A stretch of DNA of 64,000 nucleotides from Ardenticatenaceae bacterium (lineage in GTDB: Bacteria > Chloroflexota > Anaerolineae > Promineifilales > Promineifilaceae), in the NCBI GenBank assembly GCA_020634565.1, contig JACKBN010000004.1, forward strand, positions 525,355-589,354, in the 5' to 3' direction. This document shows, in pieces, positions 1-9,561 of this stretch (positions are counted from its first letter, which is position 1; the number at the start of each line of letters is the position of its first letter). Position numbers and translations under genes: made by a program. The notes beneath the pieces were generated by a model that was not told where the DNA came from, ran no database searches, and worked only from the letters and a program-made list of their open reading frames with translations.

Positions 1-1
1 T

Positions 2-3000
2 GGCGTAGCTGGCCTCGAAGCAACATCCCCAGAAGGCTCACGCATCAACCGTTTAGACATGGAAAGCCCTGCTGTTCTGTCTTATGGCAATTATCTGTTG
101 AGCAAACAGGCAGACTTTATAAGTGAGGCTGCTCAGGTTCTGGACCGTGACATCGAACCAGCCTACCAATATTCTGTGGCTAACAATGGTTTAGCCATTA
201 TGATGACCCCCGAAGAAGCCGCTGCCGTTAGTAAACTGCCCGGTGTTATTTTTGTGCAGCGCGATTTCGAGCGGCAGCTGCAAACTGATAATGGCCCCGC
301 TTGGGTGGGTGCGCCCGGTTTGTGGGATGGCTCCAATACGGGCGGCATTCCCGGCACCTATGGCGAGGGGATGATCGTCGGTGTTATTGACACCGGTATT
401 AACCCGCTAAATCCTTCCTTTGCTGATGTAGGTGGGGATAGCTATGATCACACAAATCCTTTTGGCGCAGGCAATTACGTTGGTGTCTGTGATTCCAATG
501 ACCCCAGTTACGACCCAACTTTCCCCTGTAACGACAAGCTGATCGGTGCACGCGGGTATATTTCTGTAAATGGTGGCGATCCCACAGATTACGATGGACA
601 TGGTTCCCACACGGCCAGTACGGCCGCTGGTAACTTTGTAGAAGCGACCGTTACGGCACCTACTTTAACAGTGAACCGTAACATCTCTGGTGTGGCACCC
701 CATGCCAACATTATTGCCTATGCAGCTTGCTGTACTGCTTCTGCTTTGTCAGCCGCTATTGACGATGCAATTGCCGATGGCGTAGATGTTATCAATTACT
801 CTATTGGTAGCGATGCGGCCAGCGACCTGTGGAACGATTTCGACAGCGTTGGGTTCTTGAACGCCCGTGAAGCAGGGATTTTTGTGGCCACCTCTGCTGG
901 TAACAATGGTCCTGGCGCTGAAACGGTTGGTTCTCCGGCCGATGCTCCCTGGTTGACTTCTGTAGGTAACTCCACCCACGACCGTGTTTGGTTGAACAGT
1001 GTAACAAACATGAGCGGTGGTGATACAACTCCTCCCGCAGACATTACCGGTAAAGGGTTCACCTCTGGTTTTGGCCCAGCCACAATTGTGTATGCTGGCG
1101 ATTACGCTTCAACCGAAACCGACACCCCGGAACTGTGTGGTGTGGGCGCTATTGGTGATAACAATTCACCATGGCCTGTTGGAACGTTTAACGGCGAAAT
1201 TGTTGTTTGTGATCGTGGCACATTCGGCCGTGTAGAAAAAGGTGCCAACGTTCTGGCTGCTGGTGCTGGTGGTTACATCCTGATCAATGATGCAGCTTCC
1301 GGCAACGCCCTGGTTGGCGATGCCCATGTACTGCCCGGCGTCCACATCTCCTATGCGGATGGCCTGGTCTTAAAAGCATGGCTGGCCTCCGGTACTGGCC
1401 ATACGGCTACCATTGCTGGGGCAACTCTGAATGAAGACGCTGGCAATGCCGACATCATGTCATCCTCCAGCTCCCGTGGCGCAAATCGCGCCTTGCCGGA
1501 TATCATCTCGCCTAACGTAACTGCACCCGGCACCGACATCCTGGCCGCCTATGGCACGGGCGGGGCTATTGAATGGGATATGATCAGCGGTACTTCGATG
1601 GCCAGCCCGCATGTAGCTGGTGCTGGTGCGTTGCTCATGTCCTTGCATCCTGATTGGACTCCGGCTGAAATTCAGTCTGCTCTAATGACCACCGGCGTCA
1701 CGGATATGCTCAAAGAAGATGGTACTACGCCAGCCGATCCCTTCGACTATGGTGGTGGCCGCATCAATTTGAACGTAGCTGCGCTGGCTGGTTTGGTGCT
1801 GGACGAATCCATTATTAACTACCAAAATGCGAATCCGGCCAATGGTGGCGATGCCAAAACGTTGAACATTGCCAGCTTTGGTAATGCGCAATGTCTTTTG
1901 GAATGCAGCTGGACGCGTACCGTGCGCAGCACGCAGGCCGCTTCTGTAACCTGGACCGCGAGTGTAGCTGGCCCCATGGGTTTGACTGTGACACCCGCTT
2001 CCTTTGTACTTGGCCCAGGTGAAACGCAAGAAATTGTGGTAACGGCCGATGTGTCTGCTTTGCCTGCAGGCGATTGGGTCTTTGGCGAAGTTACGTTGGA
2101 GCCGTCAGTTGCTGGTATTCCCACAGCAGGATTCCCGGTAGCTGTTATCCCCACAACGGGTATTATCCCCACCTCGGTAGAGATCGATACGCGGCGGAAT
2201 GCTGGTTCTTTCCTGATTGAAGATATGCAATCAATGGAAATTACCGAGTTAACCACCCAATCCTTTGGGTTGACGCAGGCAGATTTAACTGATTTCGCTT
2301 TGTATCAGGACCCCACCAATGACATTAGCGCTGGTGAGTTCTTTGATGATTTGAGCCAGGTTTTCTGGATGACGGTTGAGGTGCCGGCGGATTCGATGGC
2401 TTTGATTGCCGAAATTGCCGATACCACATCACCTGACGTGGATATGGCCGTGGGTACAGGTAGCACCCCCAGCGCGGCCACGCAAGTTTGCCAAAGCGCT
2501 TCGAATGGCTCTTCTGAGTTTTGTTCTGTAGCAGACCCCGCTGCTGGTACGTGGTGGGTTTTGGTGATGAACTGGGAAGAGTCGGTCAATGCACCAGATG
2601 ATGTAACTTTGGCAACGGCCGTTGTGCCTTACAGCGATGCGGGTAACATGTCGTTTGAAGGGCCAACCTCTGTACCACAACTTGATCCCTTTAGCCTACG
2701 CCTGTTCTGGGACACGCCAGAAATGGTTGCTGGCGACCGTTGGTACGGTGCGTTTACGCTGGGCAGCGATGCGGGTAACCCCGGCAACATCGGCATGATT
2801 CCAGTGTTTATTACTCGGCATGAAGATGATGTGACCAAAACTGTTAGCAGTGAGTCTGCTTATGCTGGTGATACAGTGACGTACACCATTACGGTACAAC
2901 CAAACGTCACCACCGAAGATTTGCTGTACACGATTACCGATGCTATTCCAGCTGGTTTGACATACGTTCCCGGCACAGCAACCGCGTCAGCGGGTGTTGT

Positions 3001-3904
3001 GGATGTAGTAGGTGACACGCTAACCTGGTCTGGCACGATGGAAGTCGTAGCCCCAACGTATGCCATGAGCACCAGCCTGGAAAATACTTCCTGTGCGATG
3101 CCTTTGGCTACCGATGGGGGCTATGTAGATTTGAGTTTATACGGCATACTTCCGAACTCAGTTATTTTGGGGGATTCCGTTGAATACACCTGGACGCCGG
3201 ATGGAGATGCTCCCATTCAATTCTATGGTATGGAAGTAGGGAATACAATTCACTTTTCTGATGATGGCTTTGTTTTCTTCGACTCGTCTACTGGGGGAAG
3301 TACGCCATGGACAAATGAAAGTATTCCTAATGCCAGTGATCCTAATAATCTAATAGCGCCGCTTTGGAAAGATATGGAAATTGTATATGAAGCTGGTACA
3401 CGAGGTGTGGCGCTGGTGAGCCTAAACACTGGTCCAGGTACGCCTAACGTGGGTCATATCATTGATTACAAAGGGGTGGAAGCATGGGGTCAGTCTGACC
3501 AGCGGTATGATACACAAGTTTATATCTCCCGCTATACGGATGATACTCCAGGTGAATATGAAATCGTCTTTGCCTACAATAATCTTACCGGCAACCTCGA
3601 TGTTGGCACGATAGGGGTCGAAAATGCGTACGGGACCAAAGGTGTGCAATACGCTTACAATGATGCCACTTTGCTGGCTTTGCAAGATGAGATGGCGATT
3701 TGCTTTGACTTGTATGTGCCTGTTCCTGAACCGGTGACGATTACCTATGAGGCGACGGTGGATGCGGGTATGGCGGTGCCGACGACGCTGACCAATACGG
3801 CCGTTCATGACACGGACGATCCGGGCAGCCTGTCGGCGGCAGCCAATGCAGACCTGGCCATACAGACCTACATCCTGTACATGCCAGTTGTTGCGAAAGA
3901 TTAA
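2..3904 (+). CDS. Secreted subtilisin-like serine protease (S8), 5' end outside the window
   Basis: The frame is open to the left edge, so the true start and signal peptide lie upstream. The first ~95 visible residues resemble an I9 propeptide, ending in LPGVIFVQRDF. The catalytic triad is clear: Asp at 389-391 (VIDTGI), His at 599-601 (DGHGSHTA) and Ser at 1595-1597 (SGTSMASPHVAG). A PA domain (VVCDRGTFGRVEKG) is inserted between His and Ser. Fn3-like domains follow, then a DUF11-type repeat (TYTITVQPN) interrupted at about 3080-3720 by a separate beta-rich domain, and a tail ending ILYMPVVAKD. The last motif recurs in other secreted proteins here. The role is extracellular protein degradation, probably for peptide nutrition. 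The family call is secure; the substrate is unknown. Confidence 0.95.
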   Translation, partial: GVAGLEATSPEGSRINRLDMESPAVLSYGNYLLSKQADFISEAAQVLDRDIEPAYQYSVANNGLAIMMTPEEAAAVSKLPGVIFVQRDFERQLQTDNGPAWVGAPGLWDGSNTGGIPGTYGEGMIVGVIDTGINPLNPSFADVGGDSYDHTNPFGAGNYVGVCDSNDPSYDPTFPCNDKLIGARGYISVNGGDPTDYDGHGSHTASTAAGNFVEATVTAPTLTVNRNISGVAPHANIIAYAACCTASALSAAIDDAIADGVDVINYSIGSDAASDLWNDFDSVGFLNAREAGIFVATSAGNNGPGAETVGSPADAPWLTSVGNSTHDRVWLNSVTNMSGGDTTPPADITGKGFTSGFGPATIVYAGDYASTETDTPELCGVGAIGDNNSPWPVGTFNGEIVVCDRGTFGRVEKGANVLAAGAGGYILINDAASGNALVGDAHVLPGVHISYADGLVLKAWLASGTGHTATIAGATLNEDAGNADIMSSSSSRGANRALPDIISPNVTAPGTDILAAYGTGGAIEWDMISGTSMASPHVAGAGALLMSLHPDWTPAEIQSALMTTGVTDMLKEDGTTPADPFDYGGGRINLNVAALAGLVLDESIINYQNANPANGGDAKTLNIASFGNAQCLLECSWTRTVRSTQAASVTWTASVAGPMGLTVTPASFVLGPGETQEIVVTADVSALPAGDWVFGEVTLEPSVAGIPTAGFPVAVIPTTGIIPTSVEIDTRRNAGSFLIEDMQSMEITELTTQSFGLTQADLTDFALYQDPTNDISAGEFFDDLSQVFWMTVEVPADSMALIAEIADTTSPDVDMAVGTGSTPSAATQVCQSASNGSSEFCSVADPAAGTWWVLVMNWEESVNAPDDVTLATAVVPYSDAGNMSFEGPTSVPQLDPFSLRLFWDTPEMVAGDRWYGAFTLGSDAGNPGNIGMIPVFITRHEDDVTKTVSSESAYAGDTVTYTITVQPNVTTEDLLYTITDAIPAGLTYVPGTATASAGVVDVVGDTLTWSGTMEVVAPTYAMSTSLENTSCAMPLATDGGYVDLSLYGILPNSVILGDSVEYTWTPDGDAPIQFYGMEVGNTIHFSDDGFVFFDSSTGGSTPWTNESIPNASDPNNLIAPLWKDMEIVYEAGTRGVALVSLNTGPGTPNVGHIIDYKGVEAWGQSDQRYDTQVYISRYTDDTPGEYEIVFAYNNLTGNLDVGTIGVENAYGTKGVQYAYNDATLLALQDEMAICFDLYVPVPEPVTITYEATVDAGMAVPTTLTNTAVHDTDDPGSLSAAANADLAIQTYILYMPVVAKD

Positions 3905-3962
3905 GGACATCTAGTGATTTGCTGACTGGCTGCACGCGGTGAGTGAATTCAGATGTTAACAG

Positions 3963-3999
3963 AAACGGCCGTTTCCCACGCAGGAAACGGCCGTTTTTA
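3963..3999 (+). terminator. Rho-independent terminator built from two ACGGCCGT palindromes
   Basis: A perfect 14-bp inverted repeat (AAACGGCCGTTTCC and its complement) surrounds a 6-nt loop and is followed by TTTTAT. It lies 59 bp after the subtilase stop. Each arm carries one copy of the genome-wide octamer, so the repeat has been recruited as a stem. Confidence 0.75.
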
Positions 4000-4042
4000 T
4001 TTGGGTAAAAGCGGAACGGGTGAAACTAACCAGTAGCCGACT

Positions 4043-5995
4043 TTATTTCACGATCAGCGGCAGGTAGAGCGTATGTAACTGAACTGTTATGGTTACGGTG
4101 GCTACGTTTGAATCCTCAATACCGTCGTTGGTCTGGTAGGTAAAAGAATCGTTGCCGGTGAAGCCTGCGTTGGGCGTGTAGGTAAACGACCCATCCGCGT
4201 TGAGTGTTAGGGTGCCGTTGCTGACGTTGCTGATGAGAACGGCCGTTACCGCATCATCATTCGCATCGGTATCATTAGCCAATACACCAGGGGCAGCCAC
4301 AGTCAGGGGGGTGTCCGGGTTGGTACTGTAGGCGTCATCAGCGGCAACTGGAGCCAGGTTCAGCGCAATTTCCAGCGACACGCTGTACAACTCGTCCACC
4401 TCATCTGTGTCCTGGTCGGCTTCGTAGATCACAATGCTGCTGTCCGGGCTGAACCGGAAATTGTTTACATCTCCCCCACTCACCAGGGGATCATTCAGTT
4501 TGGTGGTGGGCCCGCCGCCGATAGGTACGATGAACAGTTCGGTCACACCGGCCGTCTCCTGATCGGCCTCGAAAAGAACCATGCTGCTGTCCGGGCTAAT
4601 GTCTACGCCGCCAACACCGCTGTTCTCAGCAAATGGCCCACTGAGTTGGGTGATCGTGCCCCCGTTAATAGGCACACTGAAAAGTCCAGTTGATAGCGCG
4701 TCAAATGTATCAAACGGCTCAGTGGTGTAGATGACGGTGCTGCTGTCCTTACTCAGTTCAAAAAAGTCGACTGTCTCTCCCACAGCCAGTGGCCCATTAA
4801 GTTGGGTGACGGTGCCGCCGCCGATGGGCGCACTAAACAACTCATCAACACCCTGCCCGCCGGTACTGGTTTGGTAGACCACGGTGCTGCCGTCTGCGCT
4901 GATCTCATAGTTGAACAAGTTGGCACCTGGTTCGCTCACCTTGATGGGGGTGCCGCCACCGATGGGCACAGCGAATAGCTCATCTATCCCGACTGTATCT
5001 TGCGCGCCACGGTAAACGACAGTGCTGCTGTCTGGCGTGAACTTAAACTCGGCTATGAAGAAGCTGCCGCTGGGCAGGGTACTATTCAACTTGGTGACGG
5101 TGCCGCCGCCAATGGGCACACTGAACAGCTCGTGGACATTGTTGGTTTCCTGGTCGGCGCTATAGACAACCGTGCTGCCGTCTGGGCTCAGCCCAAAGCC
5201 AAAGAGACCGACGCCACCACCGCTGGGCAGCGGGTCATTGAGTCGGGTGACGGTGCCGCCGCCAATAGGCACGCTAAATAACTCATTGACGTTGTTTGTA
5301 TTTTGGTCGCCTAAATAAACCACGGTACTGCTATCTGCGCTGATCCGGCGGGTGAACAATACTTCTCTGGTGGTCGTCAGGTTGTTCGGACTGAGCTTGG
5401 TAACGGGGCCGCCGCCAACGGGGACGCTGTACAGTTCCGTTATATCAAATGTGTCCGGATCGCCAATATACACCACCGTGTTACCGTCTGGGCTGAGCGT
5501 GAAGTCAGCTATACGACCACCAGATGTTACGGGATTGTTTAATTTGGTAGCGGTGCCGCCGTCGATGGGCACGCTGTACAACTCGTCCTCGCCGACCGTG
5601 TCCACGTCTGCGATGAAGACGACGGTGCTGCTGTCTGGGGTAATCTGGAAAGTATTCACATCGCGACTGCCGCTCAGATCGGGGTTTAGCTTGGTGACGG
5701 TGCCGCCGCCAATGGGGACGCTGTACAACTCGTTCACGCCGTCTATTTCTGCGTCAGCTGTGAAAACCACGGTACTGTTGTCCGGGCTGATCCTCTGTAC
5801 ATTGATATTACCGCCAGTCACCAGGGGATCGTTTAACTTGATGACGGCGGCTGTGGGTACGGCCGTTTCCAAATTTAACTCATAGGCCGAGGCGGTGGAG
5901 CTGGCTGTGATGATACCTAAAACGGTACACAATAACGCCAGCAGGCCCAGCAGCCGGAGGGTTTTACTAGAGGGTAATGATAGGGTGGGTGTCAT
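4043..5995 (-). CDS. Secreted TolB-like beta-propeller protein with cadherin-like C-terminal domain
   Basis: 650 residues. A signal peptide (hydrophobic LLGLLALLCTVLGIITA) is followed by about eleven repeats of ~45 residues of the form DSSTVVY.AD...NELYSVPIGGGTVTKLN, the WD40-like TolB/DPP propeller pattern. A bacterial cadherin-like or Ig domain follows (AADDAY...VLANDTDANDD...FTYTPNAGFTGNDSFTY). The protein ends HTLYLPLIVK, a tail shared with the upstream subtilase. The start is fixed by TAAGGAGA about 8 nt upstream of ATG. It converges on the subtilase gene. No catalytic site is visible; a surface binding or structural role is likely but unproven. The regular repeats could suggest recombination-driven change of repeat number. 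Confidence 0.85.
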   Translation of the reverse strand: MTPTLSLPSSKTLRLLGLLALLCTVLGIITASSTASAYELNLETAVPTAAVIKLNDPLVTGGNINVQRISPDNSTVVFTADAEIDGVNELYSVPIGGGTVTKLNPDLSGSRDVNTFQITPDSSTVVFIADVDTVGEDELYSVPIDGGTATKLNNPVTSGGRIADFTLSPDGNTVVYIGDPDTFDITELYSVPVGGGPVTKLSPNNLTTTREVLFTRRISADSSTVVYLGDQNTNNVNELFSVPIGGGTVTRLNDPLPSGGGVGLFGFGLSPDGSTVVYSADQETNNVHELFSVPIGGGTVTKLNSTLPSGSFFIAEFKFTPDSSTVVYRGAQDTVGIDELFAVPIGGGTPIKVSEPGANLFNYEISADGSTVVYQTSTGGQGVDELFSAPIGGGTVTQLNGPLAVGETVDFFELSKDSSTVIYTTEPFDTFDALSTGLFSVPINGGTITQLSGPFAENSGVGGVDISPDSSMVLFEADQETAGVTELFIVPIGGGPTTKLNDPLVSGGDVNNFRFSPDSSIVIYEADQDTDEVDELYSVSLEIALNLAPVAADDAYSTNPDTPLTVAAPGVLANDTDANDDAVTAVLISNVSNGTLTLNADGSFTYTPNAGFTGNDSFTYQTNDGIEDSNVATVTITVQLHTLYLPLIVK

Positions 5996-6396
5996 GAAAA
6001 TTGTTCTCCTTAGAAGTAGTTACTCTAGAAATAGTTGCTTTTGTGATACGTGGAACTTGCACAAAAAGACAGGACCCATTTAAGTGATAGCGCCTGCACG
6101 CTGCTCTTGACTGACATAGGTCCAATTTGTGCGTAGGTCTTGATATTTTGTTGAAATAGAGGAAGGGTTTTACTCGATTGTGGGGTGATGATTTACAAAA
6201 TACTTGCATGTTTTCTTGAGCGAGGCGTTTGGGGCCTCTTCTTTTTTGTAACAGGATAGAGGAACAACGGCCGTTGCCAAACCAGCCGAAGTTAGGGCCG
6301 TTCCCTAACTTTTGTTAGGGGATGTTTTTATAGAATAGAGCTGAAGCGGCTTCCCGTTTGGTATTTATCTGTCAGTCATGAACTGGTGGCAGCACC
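5996..6396. other. Intergenic stretch without a recognisable gene
   Basis: It holds the Shine-Dalgarno of the TolB-like gene at its left end, one ACGGCCGT near 6266, and a short inverted repeat GTTAGGG/CCCTAAC at 6291-6309 with a third GTTAGGG at 6314-6320. No coding frame with family resemblance was seen. Confidence 0.5.
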
Positions 6397-6710
6397 CTAT
6401 TTTCTAAAGATGCCAGACACGACCAGCTCATAGGTCAGCGTACCCATTGTTTCTGGTGAATGTTTCAAATCGTCTTGCAGCCAGGTTTGTAGCAGCATAA
6501 AGATGCCCCCAATCGTGAAGGCCCGAATATATTCCCGAAACTCTGATTGCAGCATTGGCGCATCCGGCAGCGTGTTTTCCAGAATTCCTGCATGATGGCC
6601 TCAAAATGCCTTCGCACCAAAGCCAGATGCAAATCTTTATTTTCAACCTGCTTAAGCCAAAGCAGGGCATCTTTGTGAGCCAGCCATTGTTCGTAAGACA
6701 GGATGAGAAT
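6397..6710 (-). pseudogene. Remnant of a TetR/AcrR-family regulator (C-terminal half, frameshifted)
   Basis: Read leftwards, the DNA encodes SYEQWLAHKDALLWLKQVEN, then after a change of frame near 6590 FREYIRAFTIGGIFMLLQTW and ETMGTLTYELVVSGIFRK before a stop. This is typical of the ligand-binding C-terminal half of TetR regulators. The helix-turn-helix half is absent: the sequence to the right of about 6710 belongs to an unrelated membrane protein on the other strand. The gene is therefore truncated and also frameshifted, and cannot make a DNA-binding regulator. Confidence 0.65.
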
Positions 6711-7193
6711 GATTATCACATTTACCTGCCGTGGCTGGCTGCCCCCATCGCCACCATGTCGGGCTGGGCCACGGTCTTCTACTGCGCCATCTTTTCCTAC
6801 GAGATGCTCGAACGTCGTTTTACCAAACTCAAAACAATCAATCCGATTCTTATCGGTCTGCTCATTGGCTGTATTGCCACGTTCCGCGATTTAAACGTCG
6901 ATCCGGTGTCCACCAATATCGCCCTGTGGACCTGGCATGAGCTGCTGCCGGGCTGGTTCTTTAATGTTCCGCTGATCAACTTTTCGGCCTGGATGTGCGC
7001 GGTTTCTGTGTACGGCATGACGTATACCTACATTCAGCGTCGGGAATGGCCTGAGAATGTCAAAATCATTGCCTTGTTTGCCGCAATCCCTGTCTTACTG
7101 ATTGTTTCCGCTGTGCTCAATTTTGGTTTTGTGGGTCTGGTGGAGGGGTTTGATGGCCCATCATGGACGGCCAGAGCTTTAGGCCGTTCGTGA
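6702..7193 (+). pseudogene. 5'-truncated carotenoid-biosynthesis (CruF/DUF422)-like membrane protein
   Basis: The frame contains several hydrophobic segments and the pattern GWATVFYCAIFSYEML, then DLNVDPVSTNIALWTWHE and GWFFNVPLINFSAWM, which resembles CruF/DUF422 carotenoid-biosynthesis membrane proteins (D..xDPV...W.W....FF.VPL.NF.GW). About 160 residues remain, against roughly 250-300 usual for the family, and no start codon with a ribosome site precedes the conserved part. Upstream codons in the same frame are antisense to the TetR remnant. The most likely explanation is a rearrangement that removed the start of both genes. A 13-bp hairpin follows the stop. Confidence 0.5.
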
Positions 7194-7211
7194 AAATAAC
7201 CGTTCCGTAAG

Positions 7212-7239
7212 CGAGCCACCCCCATTTGGGGGTGGCTCG
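7212..7239 (+). terminator. Strong hairpin after the CruF-like remnant
   Basis: A perfect 13-bp stem CGAGCCACCCCCA with a TT loop, 18 bp after the stop codon. No immediate T-run follows; the nearest T-rich stretch is about 18 nt downstream. Terminator or bidirectional mRNA-end hairpin. Confidence 0.55.
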
Positions 7240-7347
7240 TATTGCTCTTAAGGTTGTTTTTATCTGATGGATTTGCTGTTTGGCTTGGGGAGAATTAGTC
7301 GTCTAAGCCAGACGCGTTTAGACCAGCCTGGGGGTATCGGGCAATGT

Positions 7348-7884
7348 CTAAACGCTGGGGGTTACTACTTTGTTGAGCTGCTCATGATTGGGCTGGGCCA
7401 ACAAAATCAAGACGACAATTTGCCCAAACGGCACCAGCCAGAACAACTGCCACCACGGGCTGTGGCCGGCATCGTTGAGCCGCCGGTTGCTGGCGGCAAG
7501 AAAGGGCAGCAGCAGGATGAGCGTAACAACTTGGTTGACCCGTTCGTGAAGGACGGCGCCAACGGCCATGACCAACACCACAAATGCCAGAAACCACCAA
7601 TACTCAAAACGTGTTGCGGTGCCGGAAAAGTTAGCAAATTCCAGCAGCCCGGTTTTTACCGCGTCCAGCGGCGTTTGCGGCGACTCGGTTTCGCTAAGTG
7701 TCAGTTCGGCCGGGTCGATGCCAAAAGCCTCTGCTAGCGCCCGCACGCTTTCGATAGAAGCGTTACCGCCGTTCTCCAGCCGCTGAATGGTGCGTAAACT
7801 CAACCCCGATTTTTCACTCAGTTGTTCTTGAGACCAGTTTTCGGCCGTCCGCAATTTTTTCACCAGGTTCGAATCAATTTTCAT
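7348..7884 (-). CDS. XRE-type HTH regulator fused to a DUF805 membrane domain
   Basis: 178 residues. Residues ~5-60 form a Cro/C1-type helix-turn-helix (LRTAENWSQEQLSEKSGLSLRTIQRLENG). Residues ~85-170 match DUF805 inner-membrane proteins: RFEYWWFLAF, then LPFLAASNRRLNDAGHSPWW, with three hydrophobic segments. The start is supported by GAAGGAAA about 8 nt upstream. A DNA-binding domain tied to a membrane domain suggests a membrane-tethered regulator that senses an envelope signal, but no ligand can be inferred. The gene stands alone; its targets may include its own promoter in the 240-bp region upstream. Confidence 0.8.
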   Translation of the reverse strand: MKIDSNLVKKLRTAENWSQEQLSEKSGLSLRTIQRLENGGNASIESVRALAEAFGIDPAELTLSETESPQTPLDAVKTGLLEFANFSGTATRFEYWWFLAFVVLVMAVGAVLHERVNQVVTLILLLPFLAASNRRLNDAGHSPWWQLFWLVPFGQIVVLILLAQPNHEQLNKVVTPSV

Positions 7885-8127
7885 AGGTTATTTCCTTCAT
7901 ATTTGGCTTTTCAGGAGTGGGTGAGGCGGGGAACATGAATTGCTGTTCCGCATATTTTCGCCGCATGGTTACCCATTCTAAAAGAAGCCGCTGTTTTGCA
8001 GTTGTTGAATCGGGCAAATTATAACGGGGAAAATACGGCCGTGTCTACGACAGCCAGCCGTCAATTGGGCGTCAAAGGCGGGATTGGGGATGAAAATGGG
8101 GAAACTCAGGCGCTTAACAGTGAGAAG

Positions 8128-9294
8128 CTACAGCGATTGAACTGCTGACCGCAAGGCTTTTTCCGTGTCGAGATCTTCAAGCGTTTCGTAGACGCGTTTG
8201 ATGGCAATTTCGCCCAGGTCTTCATCGCTCATTCCCCCAATGGCCAACGTCATCCACACCGAGGTCCACGTATCCAACATCAACAAGCGATACAGATCAA
8301 AGGCTTGGGAGTAGGTGGGCACTTCCTTAACGCCATGAGCGGCCAGCTGTTCCAGATAACGCTTGATGAGATTGCTTTCGGCCGTGTGTCGTTGTTCGGT
8401 TGTTAGCGAATAGCCTAAGAAATAGGCCACATCGCGCAAGCCATTCATCTTGTGCATATTCTGCCAATCCAGCAAACCTACCTGGCCATTGGTCAAGGTA
8501 TAGGTGTTGGCCAGATGGGGATCACCGTGGCAAAGGGTGGGGGGCAGGGATTCCCACACACGATCTACTGCCCGACGATTTTCCAGAAAAAATCGCGTGA
8601 GCCGCAGCACCGTCTTTGGCGCATCGCCCCGTTCAATTAACCATTCTTCCGAACGGTTTTCAACCAGATGGGAAAGGGTATGGCCGGGCCTTTGGGCATA
8701 AGGTGTGACCCATGACAAATCACGCTTGAAGCGGGGCGACTGCCAATATTTGGCATGTAATTTGGCCAGGGCACCGATCATGGCTTCTACGTAAGCCAGA
8801 GAAGGTTGGTCACCTGTCTGGTAAAACGAGGCTCTATTGCTTAAATCTTCCAGGGCGATCACAAAACGGCCGCCAGCGCCAACACGCGCGACATACGGTT
8901 TTACGGTGATATCGGCCACATCTGGATAGATTTGATTGTAGAAGCGCACTTCGGTTTCACACAGGCCAAAAACGGAATTCAGGATGCGGCTGGACACTGT
9001 GGTTGGCGTCCCTTTTACAAAAGCGGTTGTTGGCAGATTTGCCTGAACACCGCTTTCATTCCAGTGTAAATGGAGTCGGGCGCGGTCCGTTGTGCCTTTG
9101 GAGTCAAATTCAATTTCCAGGTGATTTAACCGGGCTTCCGGAACATGGGGGCTTAAAGCGGCTTCCAGTTCTTTTGTGGTAATTGAGTTTGCGCCATAAC
9201 GCCGCTCTGTGGGTATGAGAGGGAGCACGCCCAGTGCGAGGTTTTTAACGGCATTTAGTGTAGATGTTGTATCGGATAAGAAGCTGTTCGTCAT
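8128..9294 (-). CDS. Aminoglycoside-phosphotransferase-fold (APH/EcKinase-like) kinase
   Basis: 388 residues. The kinase signature is complete: catalytic loop CHGDPHLANTY (His256, Asp258, Asn263) and metal-binding LLDWQNMHK (Asp276). An upstream LEDL..R segment fits the hinge. The family phosphorylates small molecules; the length and motif spacing are closer to the ecdysteroid-kinase-like/DUF1679 subgroup than to classical antibiotic kinases, so a resistance role should not be assumed. The gene is monocistronic with a weak ribosome site (AAAGATC). The 267-bp gap to the next gene holds two ACGGCCGT copies and nothing else recognised. Confidence 0.8.
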   Translation of the reverse strand: MTNSFLSDTTSTLNAVKNLALGVLPLIPTERRYGANSITTKELEAALSPHVPEARLNHLEIEFDSKGTTDRARLHLHWNESGVQANLPTTAFVKGTPTTVSSRILNSVFGLCETEVRFYNQIYPDVADITVKPYVARVGAGGRFVIALEDLSNRASFYQTGDQPSLAYVEAMIGALAKLHAKYWQSPRFKRDLSWVTPYAQRPGHTLSHLVENRSEEWLIERGDAPKTVLRLTRFFLENRRAVDRVWESLPPTLCHGDPHLANTYTLTNGQVGLLDWQNMHKMNGLRDVAYFLGYSLTTEQRHTAESNLIKRYLEQLAAHGVKEVPTYSQAFDLYRLLMLDTWTSVWMTLAIGGMSDEDLGEIAIKRVYETLEDLDTEKALRSAVQSL

Positions 9295-9561
9295 AGATGA
9301 TCTTTATTTGCAGATGGAATAACTCCACCTAAAAATGCTAACCCATTATGGTAACTTCTGCAATGCGGATATTGACGAAATTTATAAACAAGCTGTCGTT
9401 GAATTTGAGGTAAGGATGTGGTGGGGCAAGGAAAATAGTGGATATTAGCTGTAATCTGTGCGGCGTGGCTTCGAAAAGACAAGGCAGCAACGGCCGTTCC
9501 CACCTACAAACTCGCCATGATCGGGCAGCGGATACGGCCGTTCCCTTTCCTTCTCGCTGCT

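Noticed and set aside
8128..9294. Antibiotic-resistance aminoglycoside kinase
   Set aside because: The fold is right, but nothing in the sequence or neighbourhood points to drug substrates, so only the fold-level call is kept.
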